From: Onthophagus taurus
Lineage: Eukaryota > Arthropoda > Insecta > Coleoptera > Scarabaeidae
Assembly (NCBI RefSeq): GCF_036711975.1
Contig: NC_091966.1
Coordinates: 7,261,501 to 7,325,500 of the forward strand
Length of the DNA stretch: 64,000 nt
Reading direction: 5' to 3'
Shown: positions 34,601-46,900 of the stretch, one piece after another
Layout of the letters: each line of letters starts with the position of its first letter
Numbering within the stretch: position 1 is the stretch's first letter
The notes under the pieces: generated by a model
Seen by the model: the letters and a program-made list of their open reading frames with translations, nothing else
Told to the model about the DNA's origin: nothing
Database searches by the model: none
Translations under genes and position numbers: made by a program

Positions 34601-35662
34601 ATTCTATTAAGATTTTATTGAAAAAAAAATTTTTTTTTCAGTAAAAAGTCACGAATTTGATTGAAATATTATTATATGATTATAATTTATTTAAAAGAAT
34701 TAGAAATTTTAGAATATTAAGTTTTTACCAACATACAGATGAAATATAATTTCAAAAAGATTAATTTTGAATTTTTTTAGGTTATGTTGGGTTTAGGAAT
34801 TTTATTCAAAGGAAATCTTAGACAAATCATATTTATAATAATGAATAACTTTTAAAAGTAACATTCGTTCATTCTTAATATTTTCTTGGAAGAAAAGTTT
34901 AAATTAAGTTGAAAAATTGACAGTTCTTTATTTTAGGTTATGTCAAATTTATGTTAAATTCTTTCACAATGTTAAAATCTTAACAGTTAAGAATTCCGTT
35001 GTTTGTAACTTAAACACGTTTCATTCTCTAATTGTTAATAATTTGTTGTAAAAAATGTTTTAAAATCAAAATTATTTATTTTCATGTGAGGTTATGCTGT
35101 AAAATTTATGATTTGTTTATTTGAAATTTAAAACTCTTACCAAAATCAACAAGAATTCTTCATTTATATCCTCTAAAACCTTTTTCCGTATCTTTTTAAA
35201 TCATTATTTAGGTTAAAAAAGATATTAAAATAAATATGTCAATCAACAGCGTTTAGCAATTTTTGAATCAATATAGTTCCCATAATTACGAATGGATGTC
35301 GCTGTTAAATAAATATGAAAAGATTTTCTTTTTAATTTGCAAAATTAATATTCCATCATTTTTAATTAATAAGGTTGGATCTTGTTTATTCATTATCATA
35401 ATAAGTAAATTTAATTAATTAAAAGTAAAAATAATCGATTTTGTAAAATAAAGGTTGGTATTTATCCATCTTAAGAATAACGGCTATTCTTGATTTAATT
35501 GACTTCTTTTGTTTATTCTAACCTATATCTAATCAAGTTTGACATTTGACGTAACGTTTCGATGTGAGGTGATGTAGTTGTTCGATTTTAAGTATTTATT
35601 AAAACAATATCAACTTATCATTTAAAAATTCATTAAAGCGTTGTCAAAGAATAAATAAAAAA

Positions 35663-36121
35663 ATGTTTTACAGGGTGGTGGTCGGTGAAGGGGTCAAAGG
35701 GGGCCTGAGACGAACGGTACGGTACCTGGAAAGCCGTTGCTGTCGTACGCGAAACTCGACCGTTTTACCGTTACTCGGTCCTCCTATAGCGGCGTCGTCG
35801 CCGCCGTCGGTTTGTTATTCGTCGCGTGCGCCGCCGCCGCGGCCGCCGTCGCTGCCGTTGTTGTTGCAGTGCGAGACGAAAGCGTATCGAGTGCGGACCA
35901 ATTCATCGACAAGCACGTTGAGTGCCACGAGTAGTAGTAAAAGAGCCGCGAATATTGTGCCCGAACGGAAACCCTCAGACAACAACAGCCAGGTCAGGAT
36001 GCCCGAGTCGAAACCGTTCCAAAGATTACCGGACACCGTCAGGCCCGTTCATTACAGTCTGACCCTCAAGCCGGATTTGAAAACGTTCGCCTTCGATGGG
36101 AGGCTCGCCATCGAAATCGAG
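35663..36121 (+). CDS. Psa: Aminopeptidase exon 1
   Basis: Encodes the variable N-terminal extension, then MPESKPFQRLPDTVRPVHYS and the start of the beta-rich N-terminal domain. An internal in-frame ATG at 35999 is the likely cytosolic start. Donor GTAACA, phase 0; the 604-bp intron that follows holds nothing recognised. Confidence 0.85.
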
Positions 36122-39100
36122 GTAACATATGCCAAAGGGGGGACAGATAAACAACATTGAAATTGCGACTTTCGACCTAGATAACAATCGTTTTATGGTC
36201 GGTCTCTTTGACGTAGTTTATTTATTCCTTTTTTCTGTTAACAATAACGATCTTTTTGTCTTTTATTTTCTTTTTTTGTTGAAAATAAGGTGAAAATGAA
36301 TGCGGAACGGTTTACTTTATCCTTTTTTTTTTCATTTAAGATTTAGGTTGGTTCCACGAGTCTACGACATAACCTATAAATATGAAAACCTAACCGCCAA
36401 CTGTCAGATTAGATTAAGGGTTAAGTTATGTCAAAATTTAATTTTCAAAATAACTTATAATATTCAATTTGAAATCTTAATAACGTAGATGAATTTGCAT
36501 TTTTTCCCCCTTGAAATACCGCCAAAGTTAAAAATATCCACGAAAAATTCCTATTTTTGTTAATGTTTAGTTACAAAAAATTGGTTTTATCTTCATATTT
36601 AAACATAAAATTCTTATTCTGTTATAAGCAAGTTATTTTTTATCATTCTTATCTGGATTTATTTAAAATTAAACACAAGATAAAAATAATTAATAAAAAT
36701 TTAATTTAATTTTGTTAATTTCCAGGTTGTAAAACCAACAAATAAAATCGTACTTAACGCCTTAGATTTAATAATAAAAGAATCAACGGTAGAAAATATC
36801 AAAGATGAGAAATTAATCGCAATTGAAAAAGTTAATTTATCGTCGGAAGATGAAACGGCCGAATTTTGCCTAACAGAAACCCTCGCCCCCGCTTCATATA
36901 GAATGCACATCACCTTCGAGGGCGAAATCAACGATAAAATGAAGGGTCTCTATCGAAGCAAGTACATTAACGAAAAGGGGGAGGATTGTTACGCGGCCGT
37001 AACACAATTTGAATCGACTGACGCGAGAAGGTGTTTTCCCTGTTGGGACGAACCCGCTTTAAAGGCGACATTTGACATTAGCTTGATTGTTCCGCCGAAA
37101 TTGGAGGCGTTATCGAACATGCCGATTAAAACGACGAGCAATGTTGGCGATTTGGTAAAATACGATTTTGAAAGGACCCCGATTATGTCTACTTATTTGG
37201 TAGCTACAGTTGTTGGGGAATATGATTACGTTGAAGGAAAATCGTCGGATGGGGTTTTGGTTAGGGTTTATACACCTAGGGGGAAAAAAGAACAGGGTTT
37301 ATTCGCTTTGGAAGTCGCTACGAAAGTGTTACCTTATTATAAAGATTATTTTAGTATCGCTTATCCATTACCCAAGATTGATTTGATTGCTATTGCTGAT
37401 TTTAGTGCTGGAGCTATGGAAAATTGGGGATTAGTTACATACAGGTAATTATTAGATCCAATACTGCTCAATTTTGATTTGAAATTTTGATTATGATTTG
37501 TGAAAATATTAATTTATTGTAGCTCCAAACTCAAAAAACTTATCTTGGTTTATTCTAATTGTATATTTGATTGATAGCACATTATATTTTAATAATAAAA
37601 CATAATATGCCTGGATCATATTAAAATGTGAAAAAAATTTTAAGGTTAAAAAATTGTGCTGTAACAATTTAAATAAAAAAAAAAATAGTAATCGAAATAG
37701 TGACTTAGGTCGCTTGGGGCCGAGGCACCACAATGAATATTGTATCAACCCAGAAGTATTGAACGCATTGCAGCAACTCAGCCGCAAGCGATCGATTTTT
37801 ACCAAAATAGTCGATTTATTATAACCTATTTCTTTAAAGAAGTAGTAACTAAGATCGCTTATAAAAATTTGTTAAAAATTCTATTTGAATTCTTAATTTC
37901 AGTTGTCTTTACTTCAAGGATTTATCCGAATGTTTAGGGAAATGTGCGCATCCATGAAATGGCACTTCAGTTTAATTCAGACCTTGACTTCCTGTATTTT
38001 CCTCCTCCAGGCCCGTCTGTCCCTTGCCATCGCTTTTCAATTATGCACCTGTAGTATGTTTGCGCATCTGTTTCCAGTTTATCCTGCCAGCACCTGGCCT
38101 GGTCACCCACTGGTCACCTGGTCTTCCCACTGGTCGTCTGCCTTCAAGTTCCTTTAGATGCACTCTTATGACCACTCTTGAAACGTCCATTCTTTCTATA
38201 TGACCCGCCTATTTGAGTCTTTGCAGTTTTTGCAGGGTGTTTCTGTAAGCCGTGGCATACTTTTAATCACACATACTAGAGTGAAAACGATGTCGATTCG
38301 TGTAAAAAATTTTGATCGAAACCCATAAATGGCTAAGATATGGGCCTTCAAAGTTAATAAAATTTTCAAACATATTCTTAAATACTTTCAATATGTTGTC
38401 GTAGAAAAACTAAATTTTGCAAACTATGCAATTCAATATTGAAAATATTGAACCACGGGATCAATGCTATTCAGGGTGTTCACAAAGGCTATTTCTTTAA
38501 AAAAAAATTTGGTGTCATAAACTCTTAAATTAATCACCATGTGTGTAAGAAGTTTGAATACATGGTTGAATGCGCGTTAGCGCCCTTGATGCTACACCTC
38601 GTGGGAGCGTACCCGGACTAAGGGTTGATGAGCAGCTTTGATCCACCTTGGCCCGAGAGGGTCAGTGAGTGAGTGGTATCATTGAGCGGCACCTGACAGG
38701 GGCAAACCCGCACTGGACCTGTGCATATGCACGCCCGGTGAGAGGGGGAGTCGGTCAGGAAGCGGAATCAGCCAAAATCGAGATAAGCTCGTTATAACAT
38801 CTCAGACCTCTTAGAGGGAGGATGTACAAAGAGCCGCGTATAGAATACGCACTCCCCGTACCATACATACATACAAGCCCTTAAATTTTCCAACTAATTC
38901 TAAAAGCCTATTCCATTTTAAAATAATTTTCACTCTTAGAAATTTTTGATTAGATGTTTTCGAAATCTTTGCAAAAAGATACAACCTCGATTTTGGAATG
39001 TTTTCATTAATCGTAGGTGCCTATGGAAACAAATTGTAAGTAAAGACAACCTGATACAAAAACATTTCGAAATATCGAAAGACATTTACGTGAGACAGGA

Positions 39101-42100
39101 AGTTTAATCAGTTCGTACAGATCGTTGTACTGCTAGTACTGTTGATAGGAACAGCTTAGACATTTCAGAATATCCAAAGGTACATCTTGGCATGTCCACC
39201 ATCAACAGCAATTGTATGATTGTAAAATTGCTGATCATCCCTTTGCAAGTACAGTGTTGCCATACTATGATGGAAAAATGTACTATTGATAAAAAGTACT
39301 TTTTGTAGAAAACCATTCGTTTCAGAAATGTTGAAGAATAATTATTTTGAAGAAAATCCAGATTTTATGCTACGTTTAGTAGTAATTTGACAGATTTCTT
39401 TTAAACGAACTTGAATCTGTTTGTGAATAACTCAAAAACAATACATTTGTTCAAACATTTGTAAGAGTATAAATAATTTTAAAATGACATAAGCTTTTAG
39501 AATCTGTTGGGTTGGGTTGGAAAATTTAATGGTTAAACATAATTAAGACATTGTAAAGAAATAACTTTTGTGAATAAGCTGTGTTGAATTAATCTCGTGT
39601 TTGCATATTTTTAAAAGTGATCTTAAACGATTTCTCATGATAACATTACACTGTTTGCCAAATTTTATCCTTCTAAGACAAATCATATTGAAAATATTTT
39701 TATTTTTATAGCAAAAATTTTTACAGGAATCGTCATTATTTTGACTCTAGTATGTATTTGTGATTAAAATTATTTCACGACTTACAGAAACATCCTGTAT
39801 ATGTTGAAACGCTAACTTCCTGTAAGAGATTGTATAGCTCATGGTTGTATCGTATTCTCCATTGTTTGTCTTCTTTGACCGGACCGTAGATTCTGCGCAG
39901 AATCTTTCTCTCGAAAGCATCTCGGTTTGATTCGGACTTTTGTGACAGCGTCCAAACTTCACTACCATAACATAGAACTGATATTATAATTGTCTTATAG
40001 AGCTGTATCTTTGTTTTTCTATGGATGTCTCGAGACTTGAAAAGGTTGGACAGGGCGTAGCACGTTTTATTTGCGCTGGTAATTCTTTTCTGTATGTCTT
40101 TTATTTCGTCCCGGATATTGGGTATAGTGGTGCCAAGATACACAAAGTCATTTACGACCTCAAAATTCAGATCCCTAAACTTTAGATTTTGCCTTCTCGT
40201 TCCTATTTGATTGCATGAGCACCTTTGGTCTTGCTTTCGTTAATTTTCAGGCCCACCTCTCCTACTGCTCTCTCCAGCTCTGTGGAGGTTTCCAGCGCCA
40301 GGTTGAATAGCACTGGCGCTAATCCATCCCCTTGTTTTAGACCCTGGTTTATCTTGAAAGCTTCAGTTAGTCTTTCTTGTATTTTAACCCTGCCTGTGGA
40401 TTCATTCATAGTTAAGCGCGTTAATCTCACTAGTTCTGGTGGGATGTTGAAGTCCTGCTTAAACAGCTTGTTTAACATCTATGTCAAACTTTCAGTATTT
40501 TTCAAAGACTTGTTTCACCACGAAAAGCTGGTCTGTTGTTGAACGTCCTTGTCTAAAGCCTGCTTGATATTCACCTATTATGGTTTCTGTTATAATACTC
40601 ATTTTCCACTCATCTGGCATGCGCTCTGATGTCCACACTTTCTGTATGATGTCAGTCAACGCTTTAGTAGTGAGGTCAAGGCCTCCTTTCATCAGTAGTT
40701 CATTATTCGCAAGACCCTCCAGTGCGCTTACCACTTCGTCTACCGTCGCAGGTTCCGCAAACTCCTCCTCCTCCACAATCTGTGTTATCGCTGTACTTTC
40801 GTGCTTCGTTGTATCTTGGTTGTCTTTCTTCAAAGTATTTCGTCCATCTTTCCTCGATTTGGTGGGTATCATCATTTGGTATAACATACGTATAAATAAA
40901 ACTGTCAAAATAAATGTAATAATTATCTGGCTAAATAGTTGAATAGATTAATTAAATTTCATTAAATTTAAATCAAATTTTTTGTTTATTTTTTTTAGAG
41001 AAACATGTCTTTTGGTCGATCCCCAAAATACCTCGGCAATGCGAAAACAATGGATAGCTTTAGTAGTGGGTCACGAATTAGCTCATCAGTGGTTCGGAAA
41101 CTTGGTAACAATGGAATGGTGGACTCATCTTTGGCTAAACGAAGGTTACGCTTCATTCGTTGAGTTTCTCTGTGTAAACCATCTTTTCCCCGAATACGAC
41201 ATCTGGACGCAATTTGTCAACGACATCTATAGTAGAGCTTTAGAATTGGACGGGTTGAAAAATTCGCATCCCATTGAAGTTCCAGTTGGTCATCCATCGG
41301 AAATCGACGAAATCTTCGACGATATTAGCTACAATAAAGGTGCCTCGGTTATCAGAATGTTACATCATTACATTGGCGATGAAGATTTTCGTAAAGGAAT
41401 GAACCTGTATTTGACTAGACATCAATACAAAAATACTTTCACGGAGGATTTATGGGCGGCTCTTGAAGAAGCTAGTAAGAAACCGGTTGGAGCTGTTATG
41501 TCAACTTGGACAAAACAAATGGGTTTTCCGGTAATTCAAGTTACATCAACGCCAAAACCGGATGGAAAAGGAGTTACATTAAATTTAACTCAAAGAAAAT
41601 TTTGCTCAGACGGTAGCCCACCTAAAGAAGAATACATGTGGATAATCCCTATTTCCGTTTCAACATCTAAAAATCCGGGTAAAGAAGTTGCGAATACCGT
41701 TTTGAAAGCAAAAGAGGGAACGATCGAACTGAACGACGTCACAGAAAACGATTGGGTTAAATTAAATCCAAGCACTATTGGTTGTTATCGTACTCAATAT
41801 CCACCAGAAATGCTTGAAAAATTAGTTCCAGCAATCAAAAATAGATCTTTACCACCTTTAGATCGTTTGGGTCTTTTAGACGATTTGTTCGCTATGGTTC
41901 AAGCAGGACATACAGGAACGGTTGAGGTACTTAAATTAATGACTGCTTTTGAAGAAGAAGTTGATTATACCGTTTGGTCATCTATAAGTAATGTACTTAC
42001 TAAGTTAGGTGTTTTATTATCCCATACTAATTCTGAAAAACAATTTAATGAGGTAAAAAACATTATAATATGTATTACTGCTTTATTTATAATTTTTTTT

Positions 42101-42815
42101 GTAGTACAAAAAGAAATTACTTTCAAAAGTCTTTTTAAGACTTGGCTGGGATTCAATAGAAGGCGAAACCCATCTGGATACTTTATTAAGAGGTTTAATT
42201 TTGGGTAGATTAGCATGGCTCGATGATGAAAACTTCATAAACGACGCAAAAGTGCGATTTGCAAAACATATAGGTGAAGGACCAAAATTACCAGCCGATT
42301 TACGCAGCGCCTGTTACAAAGCGGTTTTAAGAGCGGGTGGACAAGAAACTTTCGATACTTTGTTACAACTGTATCGTTCGTCCGATTTGCACGAAGAAAA
42401 AGATCGTATAAGTCGAGCTTTGGGTGCCACAAAAGACGCTGCTTTATTACAAAAAGTTTTAAACTTCGCAATGTCGGATGAGGTACGTTCTCAAGATACA
42501 GTTTTCGTTATTATGTCGGTTGCTATGACTAAAGTTGGAAGAGAACTCGCTTGGACATTCTTTAAGGATAATTGGAAAAGATTAATTGATATTTATCAAG
42601 GTGGATTTTTATTAGCAAGATTGGTTAAGTTTACAACCGAAAATTTTGCTAGTGAAGAAATGGCGGTGGAAGTTGAACAATTTTTCCGCGACCATAAATC
42701 GCCTGGAACTGAAAGAACAGTACAACAAGCCGTCGAAACTATACGATTAAACGCAGCGTGGTTAGCTCGCGATAAAGACGCGATTACCGCATACCTCAAT
42801 GAGAACTTTAAGTAA
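35663..42815 (+). CDS. Psa: Puromycin-sensitive aminopeptidase (M1 zinc metallopeptidase), four exons
   Basis: Removes N-terminal residues from peptides in the cytosol and nucleus (NPEPPS / fly Psa family). Exons 35663-36121, 36726-37444, 40999-42052 and 42105-42815 join in phase to 980 residues, against 919 in human. The conserved protein begins at MPESKPFQRLPDTVRPVHYS (residue 113), where the cytosolic start of relatives lies. Substrate motif GAMEN is at 382-386, zinc motif HELAH at 418-422, and the third zinc ligand Glu at 441 in LNEGYASF, the exact HEXXH-X18-E spacing. The C-terminal helical domain runs to LNENFK. A canonical AATAAA lies 31 bp after the stop. The first 112 residues are Arg/Ser/Pro-rich with no acidic residues at the start, which could be a mitochondrial-type leader or a misread 5' region: a TTTTACAG acceptor-like site lies just after the first ATG. 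Both starts are possible. Confidence 0.95.
36726..37444 (+). CDS. Psa: Aminopeptidase exon 2 (N-terminal domain and GAMEN)
   Basis: Starts VVKPTNKIVLNALDL after the AATTTCCAG acceptor and ends with SAGAMENWGLVTYR. It includes the M1 hallmark RCFPCWDEPALKATF. Donor GTAATT, phase 2. Confidence 0.96.
38227..38490. repeat. Dispersed repeat copy with CAGGGTGTTTC start
   Basis: Related to 61079-61332 plus 61602 onward: both have GTGAAAACGATG.CGATTC or GTGAAAATGATGACGATTCA, then GGCC.TCAAAGTTA, and finish near GGGA.CAATGCTAT.CAGG.TGTTC. This copy lacks the 260-bp insertion present in the other, so it shows the empty site. Element class unknown. Confidence 0.6.
38560..38875. other. GC-rich island of unknown origin in the aminopeptidase intron
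   Basis: About 300 bp with GC content well above the intron around it (for example GCGCGTTAGCGCCCTTG, GGAGCGTACCCGGACTAAGG, CTTGGCCCGAGAGGGTCAG, GGTGAGAGGGGGAGTCGG), ending in a short CATACATACATA run. There is no long frame. A terminal microsatellite and sharp GC boundaries are common in SINEs and LINE untranslated ends. I could not find convincing pol III boxes or match an rRNA, tRNA or snRNA. Confidence 0.45.
38880..39785. other. AT-rich intronic DNA, nothing recognised
   Basis: Only a 70-codon chance frame on the minus strand and a short TTGGGTTGGGTTGG run near 39508. Confidence 0.35.
39790..40905 (-). mobile_element. Dead RTE/jockey-like LINE in the aminopeptidase intron, antisense
   Basis: The minus strand reads in order: EPATVDEVVSALEGLANNEL, PDEWKMSIITETIIGEYQAG, GFRQGRSTTDQLFVVKQVFE, then INQGLKQGDGLAPVLFNLAL, then VGEVGLKINESKTK, then YLGTTIPNIRDEIKDIQKRI and VLCYGSEVWTLSQKSE. 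These are reverse-transcriptase blocks in the right order. The YADD catalytic block between the NLALE and LERAV segments is deleted, and breaks separate the frames, so it cannot be active. Orientation is opposite to the host gene. Confidence 0.85.
40999..42052 (+). CDS. Psa: Aminopeptidase exon 3 (catalytic HEXXH)
   Basis: Opens with ETCLLVDPQNTSA and the VVGHELAHQWFGNLVTMEWW zinc site, runs through SYNKGASVIRMLH and ends in the helical domain at EKQFNE. Acceptor TTTTTTTTAG, donor GTAAAA, phase 0. Confidence 0.97.
42105..42815 (+). CDS. Psa: Aminopeptidase exon 4 (C-terminal domain)
   Basis: Begins YKKLLSKVFLRLGWDSIEGE after a TTTGTAG acceptor and a 52-bp intron, and ends LNENFK-stop. It matches the conserved RLGWD...HLD.LLRGLVLG block of PSA enzymes. 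Confidence 0.96.
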   Translation, partial: YKKKLLSKVFLRLGWDSIEGETHLDTLLRGLILGRLAWLDDENFINDAKVRFAKHIGEGPKLPADLRSACYKAVLRAGGQETFDTLLQLYRSSDLHEEKDRISRALGATKDAALLQKVLNFAMSDEVRSQDTVFVIMSVAMTKVGRELAWTFFKDNWKRLIDIYQGGFLLARLVKFTTENFASEEMAVEVEQFFRDHKSPGTERTVQQAVETIRLNAAWLARDKDAITAYLNENFK

Positions 42816-43215
42816 ATGGATTCGTTTTTTTATGTTTAATTACGCAATAAACATTGTCGATATATAAAAAAAGATGAGGTGTGTGTGAAAGATTATGTTA
42901 AAGATACAGTTGGAAATATCAGGGTTACTTATGCATTTATTATTAATTTTTTTAATGGAATTATTTAAAATTAACTAAAAGAAGTATATTAGTTGTTATC
43001 ATTTTGGTTGTATTAAATGGACTTTGTGGTTTTAACAGATAAATTTTTGATATTCCGACTGGTTTTTAACTAAAGGATCCTTTAGACAATGTGTGTGTGT
43101 ATATAATATAATTGTGTGAATTAATTTTTGATGCCAGTCAATATATATTATAAATAAATAAAATTTACCACACATTATCTTTGCGTTTTATAATTTTTAT
43201 TTTATCTTGACACAA
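42816..43215 (+). terminator. Aminopeptidase 3'UTR with poly(A) signal
   Basis: AATAAA occurs at 42846-42851, 31 bp after the stop codon, in CGCAATAAACATTG. Further AATAAA motifs near 43155 could serve as alternatives. No coding sequence. Confidence 0.6.
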
Positions 43216-43225
43216 CAAAAACATT

Positions 43226-43540
43226 GAATTAACATGTTCAGAAAAATATCTATTTATGCGCACTCATAACCACTTCATTGAAGGTTCTTAGCTTATTTGC
43301 ATATGTTTTTTCACGGTAAAATTGTAGATTTATCTTTGAGTGTAGTAAGATAATGCAAGCAATTGGAGTACTGACAACGTTAATAACGAGATTTATCAAA
43401 GTTTGATAAGTTATGAGTTTACTTTTAAAATGTCCTACAATTGCTTTTATTTGGACCTATTACTTTTTAGGAACAGGAACACATTGTACCCGTTCCCACA
43501 ACTGATGACGCACCACAACAAATTTTTGAATATATTACAT
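43226..43540. repeat. Intergenic repeat X, copy 1 (uninterrupted)
   Basis: Shares TTCATTGAAGGTTCTT, TTATCTTTGAGTGTAGTAAG and ACTTTTTAGGAACAGGAACA with a second copy at 51478-54020, same orientation. This copy has no insertion between TTTATCAAAGTTTGA and AAATGTCCTACAATTGC and so reveals the target site of the MITE in copy 2. It lies just 3' of the aminopeptidase; copy 2 lies just 3' of OSER1. Confidence 0.8.
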
Positions 43541-43886
43541 TTATGTAATAATGTTACATAATGTGTTATGTAACATAAAACGGGCGATTATTAGTGTTTT
43601 ATTGCTAGTTCTCTCGTTTGAGAAAGCGTTTGTCGTGTCAGAAGATTTATTTTATTTTTATCGAGCGGGACAATCCTCGTGACGAAATACATTACGTGTC
43701 GCGTCGAAGCCCTTAATAAAATCGATCGTTCGGCATTTTTCTTTGTTCTTCCCATATAAAGTGTTGCATCGTATTTAAAACCTTTAGTCTGTGGTTTTGG
43801 CTCAAATAAGTTAAACCACACATATATATAATATTGTTATATTATAATAGTAGTAAAAGTTAATTTGTGTAAAATCAAGTATAATT
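43541..43886 (+). promoter_or_regulatory. Candidate promoter / 5' leader of the THAP-transposase gene
   Basis: DNA between repeat X and the short first exon. It contains a TACATAATGTGTTATGTA-like palindromic stretch (43555-43572) and a TATATATAATATTG tract about 60 bp before the ATG. The role is inferred from position only. A 76-codon minus frame here is not convincing. Confidence 0.3.
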
Positions 43887-43901
43887 ATGCCTGCAATCCC
43901 A
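43887..43901 (+). CDS. Transposase gene exon 1 (five codons)
   Basis: ATG-CCT-GCA-ATC-CCA followed directly by GTAAGTATAAG. Too short to stand alone. It is accepted because phase 0 matches the downstream acceptor and supplies the Met that the THAP exon lacks. Confidence 0.55.
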
Positions 43902-46900
43902 GTAAGTATAAGATTATTTGTTATTTTCATTGTGTTAATTGTTTAACGGGGAAATCCCCGCAAACATATAATTATAATCCCGCCAGATGTTCAGAATATA
44001 ATAAAAATTGACATAGAAAGATTAGTAGATTAGAAAGTTAAACCAAAATTTTCCGCCATTTTTGAAAGGGCGTAGCTCACCAGGGGAGTAGAAGTCGCTC
44101 ATAATTCATATAAGAAAGTATCCTTAAAATTTGCTAAAGAATCACCCCCTGGAGTTTGGGAACGTCATTCAGATACATCTGTACCAATCTGTACACCATC
44201 TGTATAAATAAAATATTTTGACGTTTTAAGTGGTTAGGCCACTTCATTTACACCCGAGAATAAATATTATTTGATTGTAAATAAATTAAAAGTTAAAATC
44301 TTATTAATTTTTTTATTAGGAAATAGCTATTAAATAAATAATTATGTCTCCGATAAGTTGATAAAATTTGTAATAAGTTCTTATGCTTGTAATTTATAAA
44401 TCATAACCAGAATCATACAATTCAACCAGATTTAACATACGTAGTAGTACCATAAAGTCTACATACAGCCCGGAAAATGATAATATCTCAGCTCCCGAAA
44501 TGTAATTCAATGAAATTTTTTAACAAAACATGTAAGAAGTCCATATTATTTCCATATTATACATAAAACCTATATAAGTTACTATCAATCAAGGGGAACA
44601 CAAAACTATAATAGATATACTTGTATATCTATAAACAAGGGTCATGTCTTTAACTCAAAAAAGTCTACATACAGTCCTAAAAAAACGTCTACCAGTGTCC
44701 GTTATAGCTCAATAAAAATATACAACTATCTACAATAACAAATAAACTAGACTAACACTAGCACTAGACCTAGAACTAAAAACATTCCGTTTGTATTATT
44801 AGCCGTGCATCTCTTAAAACGGCTAAACCTGAATGTTCATACTTTTAGGTGTAATATTAGTTCTAGAGACAGTGAAAAGTAGCCTAGTTAGCATAATATA
44901 TCATTATGTTGCATATTTTTATTGAACTAATACTACAACTAACACTAGATCTAGGACCTAGAACTAAAAAGTATCTAGTTCTAGGTCTAGTGTTAGTTTT
45001 AGTTTTAAACTATCACTAGCCGTCTTTACAGACGTGCGGCTAAACCCAAATGATTCTAGTTCTAGGTCTAGTGTTAGTTCTACATAGATAACAGTGTTAG
45101 TGTAAAACTAGAACTAACACTATACCTAGAACTAGAATCATTCGGGTTTAGCCGTCTTTATAGACGTGCGGCTAAACCCAAATGATTCTAGTTCTTAGTC
45201 TAGTGTTAGTTCTACATAGATAACAGTGAAAGTGTGAAACTAGAACTAACACTATACCTAGAACTAGAATCATTCGGGTTTAGCCGTCTTTACAGACGTG
45301 CGGCTAAACCCAAAAGGATTGTTACGTAAGGTTAGTTCTGTTTACAAACATTAATTATAGCGTGAAGTTTTCTTTAGTAATTAGTAATGCCAATCATAGC
45401 GTGAAGTTTTCTTTTGAAATGCCAATTACACCGTGAAGGAATGTTAGGTAAGGTTAGTTCTGTTTACAAACATTAATTATAGCGTGAAGTTTTCTTTAGT
45501 AATTAGTAATGCCAATCATAGCGTGAAGTTTTTTTTTGAACTGTCAATTACACCGTGAAGGAATGTTACTTAAGGTTAATTCTGTTTACAAACATTAATT
45601 ATAGCGTGAAGTTTTCTTTAGTAATTAGTAATGCCAATTATAGCGTGAAGTTTTCTTTTGAAATGCCAATTACACCGTGAAGGAATGTTAAGTAAGGTTA
45701 GTTTTGTTTACAAACATTAATTATAGCGTGAAGTTTTCTTTTGAAATGCCAATTAAACCGTGAAGGAATGTTAGGTAAGGTTAGTTCTGTTTACAAACAT
45801 TAATTATAGCGTGAAGTTTTCTTTAGTAATTAGTAATGCCAATCATAGCGTGAAGTTTTCTTTTGAACTGTCAATTAAACCGTGAAAGAATGTTACTTAA
45901 GGTTAGTTCTGTTTACAAACATTAATTATAGCGTGAAGTTTTCTTTAGTAATTAGTAATGCCAATCATAGCGTGAAGTTTTCTTTTGAACTGTCAATTAA
46001 ACCGTGAAAGAATGTTACTTAAGGTTAGTTCTGTTTACAAACATTAATTATAGCGTGAAGTTTTCTTTAGTAATTAGTAATGCCAATCATAGCGTGAAGT
46101 TTTCTTTTGAACTGTCAATTAAACCGTGAAGGAATGTTACCTCAGGTTAGTTCTGTTTATAAACATTAATTAATGTTTGTACATACGTTCACAGGCGGTG
46201 CTGAAGATATTCCAGACATGTTTCAGACACATTTGTAGCGAAATGTTTCAAATGAAATGTTTCTGCTACATATTTTGATGATATTTCATAAATATTTCTA
46301 CTGAAATGTATTTGATACATATCTTTAGATACGTTTCATAAAAATCGTATCTGTCACGTATATGAAACGTAGTTCTAAGATGTTTCATTTAATTCACTGT
46401 ACGTTAAAATTGAAATGTTTCACAGAGGTTTCTTGTTTACTGGGATGATTCTAATTCTAGGTATAGTGTTAGCTCTACATAGATAACAGTGCTAGTGTGA
46501 AACTAGAACTAACACTATACCTAGAACTAGAATCATTCGGATCATTACAGACGTGCGGCTAAACCCAAATGATTCTAATTCTAGGTACCTATAGTGTTAG
46601 CTCTACATAGATAACAGTGCTAGTGTGAAACTAAAACTAACACTATACCTAGAACTAGAATCATTCGGAATCATTACAGACGTGCGGCTAAACCCAAATG
46701 ATTCTAGTTCTTAGTCTAGTGTTAGTTCTACGTAAATAATAGTGCTAGTGTAAAACTAGAACTAACACTATACCTAGAACTAGAATCATTCGGGTTTAGC
46801 CGTCTTTACAGTCGTGCGGCTAAACCCAAATGATTCTAGTTCTAGGTATAGTGTTAGTTCTACATAGATAACAGTGCTAGTATAAAACTAGAACTAACAC

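Noticed and set aside
35737..35934. Ala/Val-rich frame with a membrane-like segment overlapping aminopeptidase exon 1
   Set aside because: Different frame from the conserved aminopeptidase and explained by GCC/GTC-rich codons; no independent start context or match.
38560..38875. rRNA, tRNA or hammerhead ribozyme in the GC-rich island
   Set aside because: No box A/B pair, no rRNA match recalled, and the GTTGATGAG stretch lacks the required CTGATGA core.
40225..40942. Long plus-strand frames antisense to the LINE
   Set aside because: They mirror the reverse-transcriptase codons on the minus strand; Ser/Leu-rich shadow translations.
43591..43821. 76-codon minus-strand frame near the transposase gene
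   Set aside because: No motif, not preserved as a pattern, and overlaps the likely promoter of the plus-strand gene.
45314..46185. Regular repeats considered as a CRISPR-like array
   Set aside because: Units are contiguous 122-bp tandem copies without unique spacers, in a eukaryotic genome.
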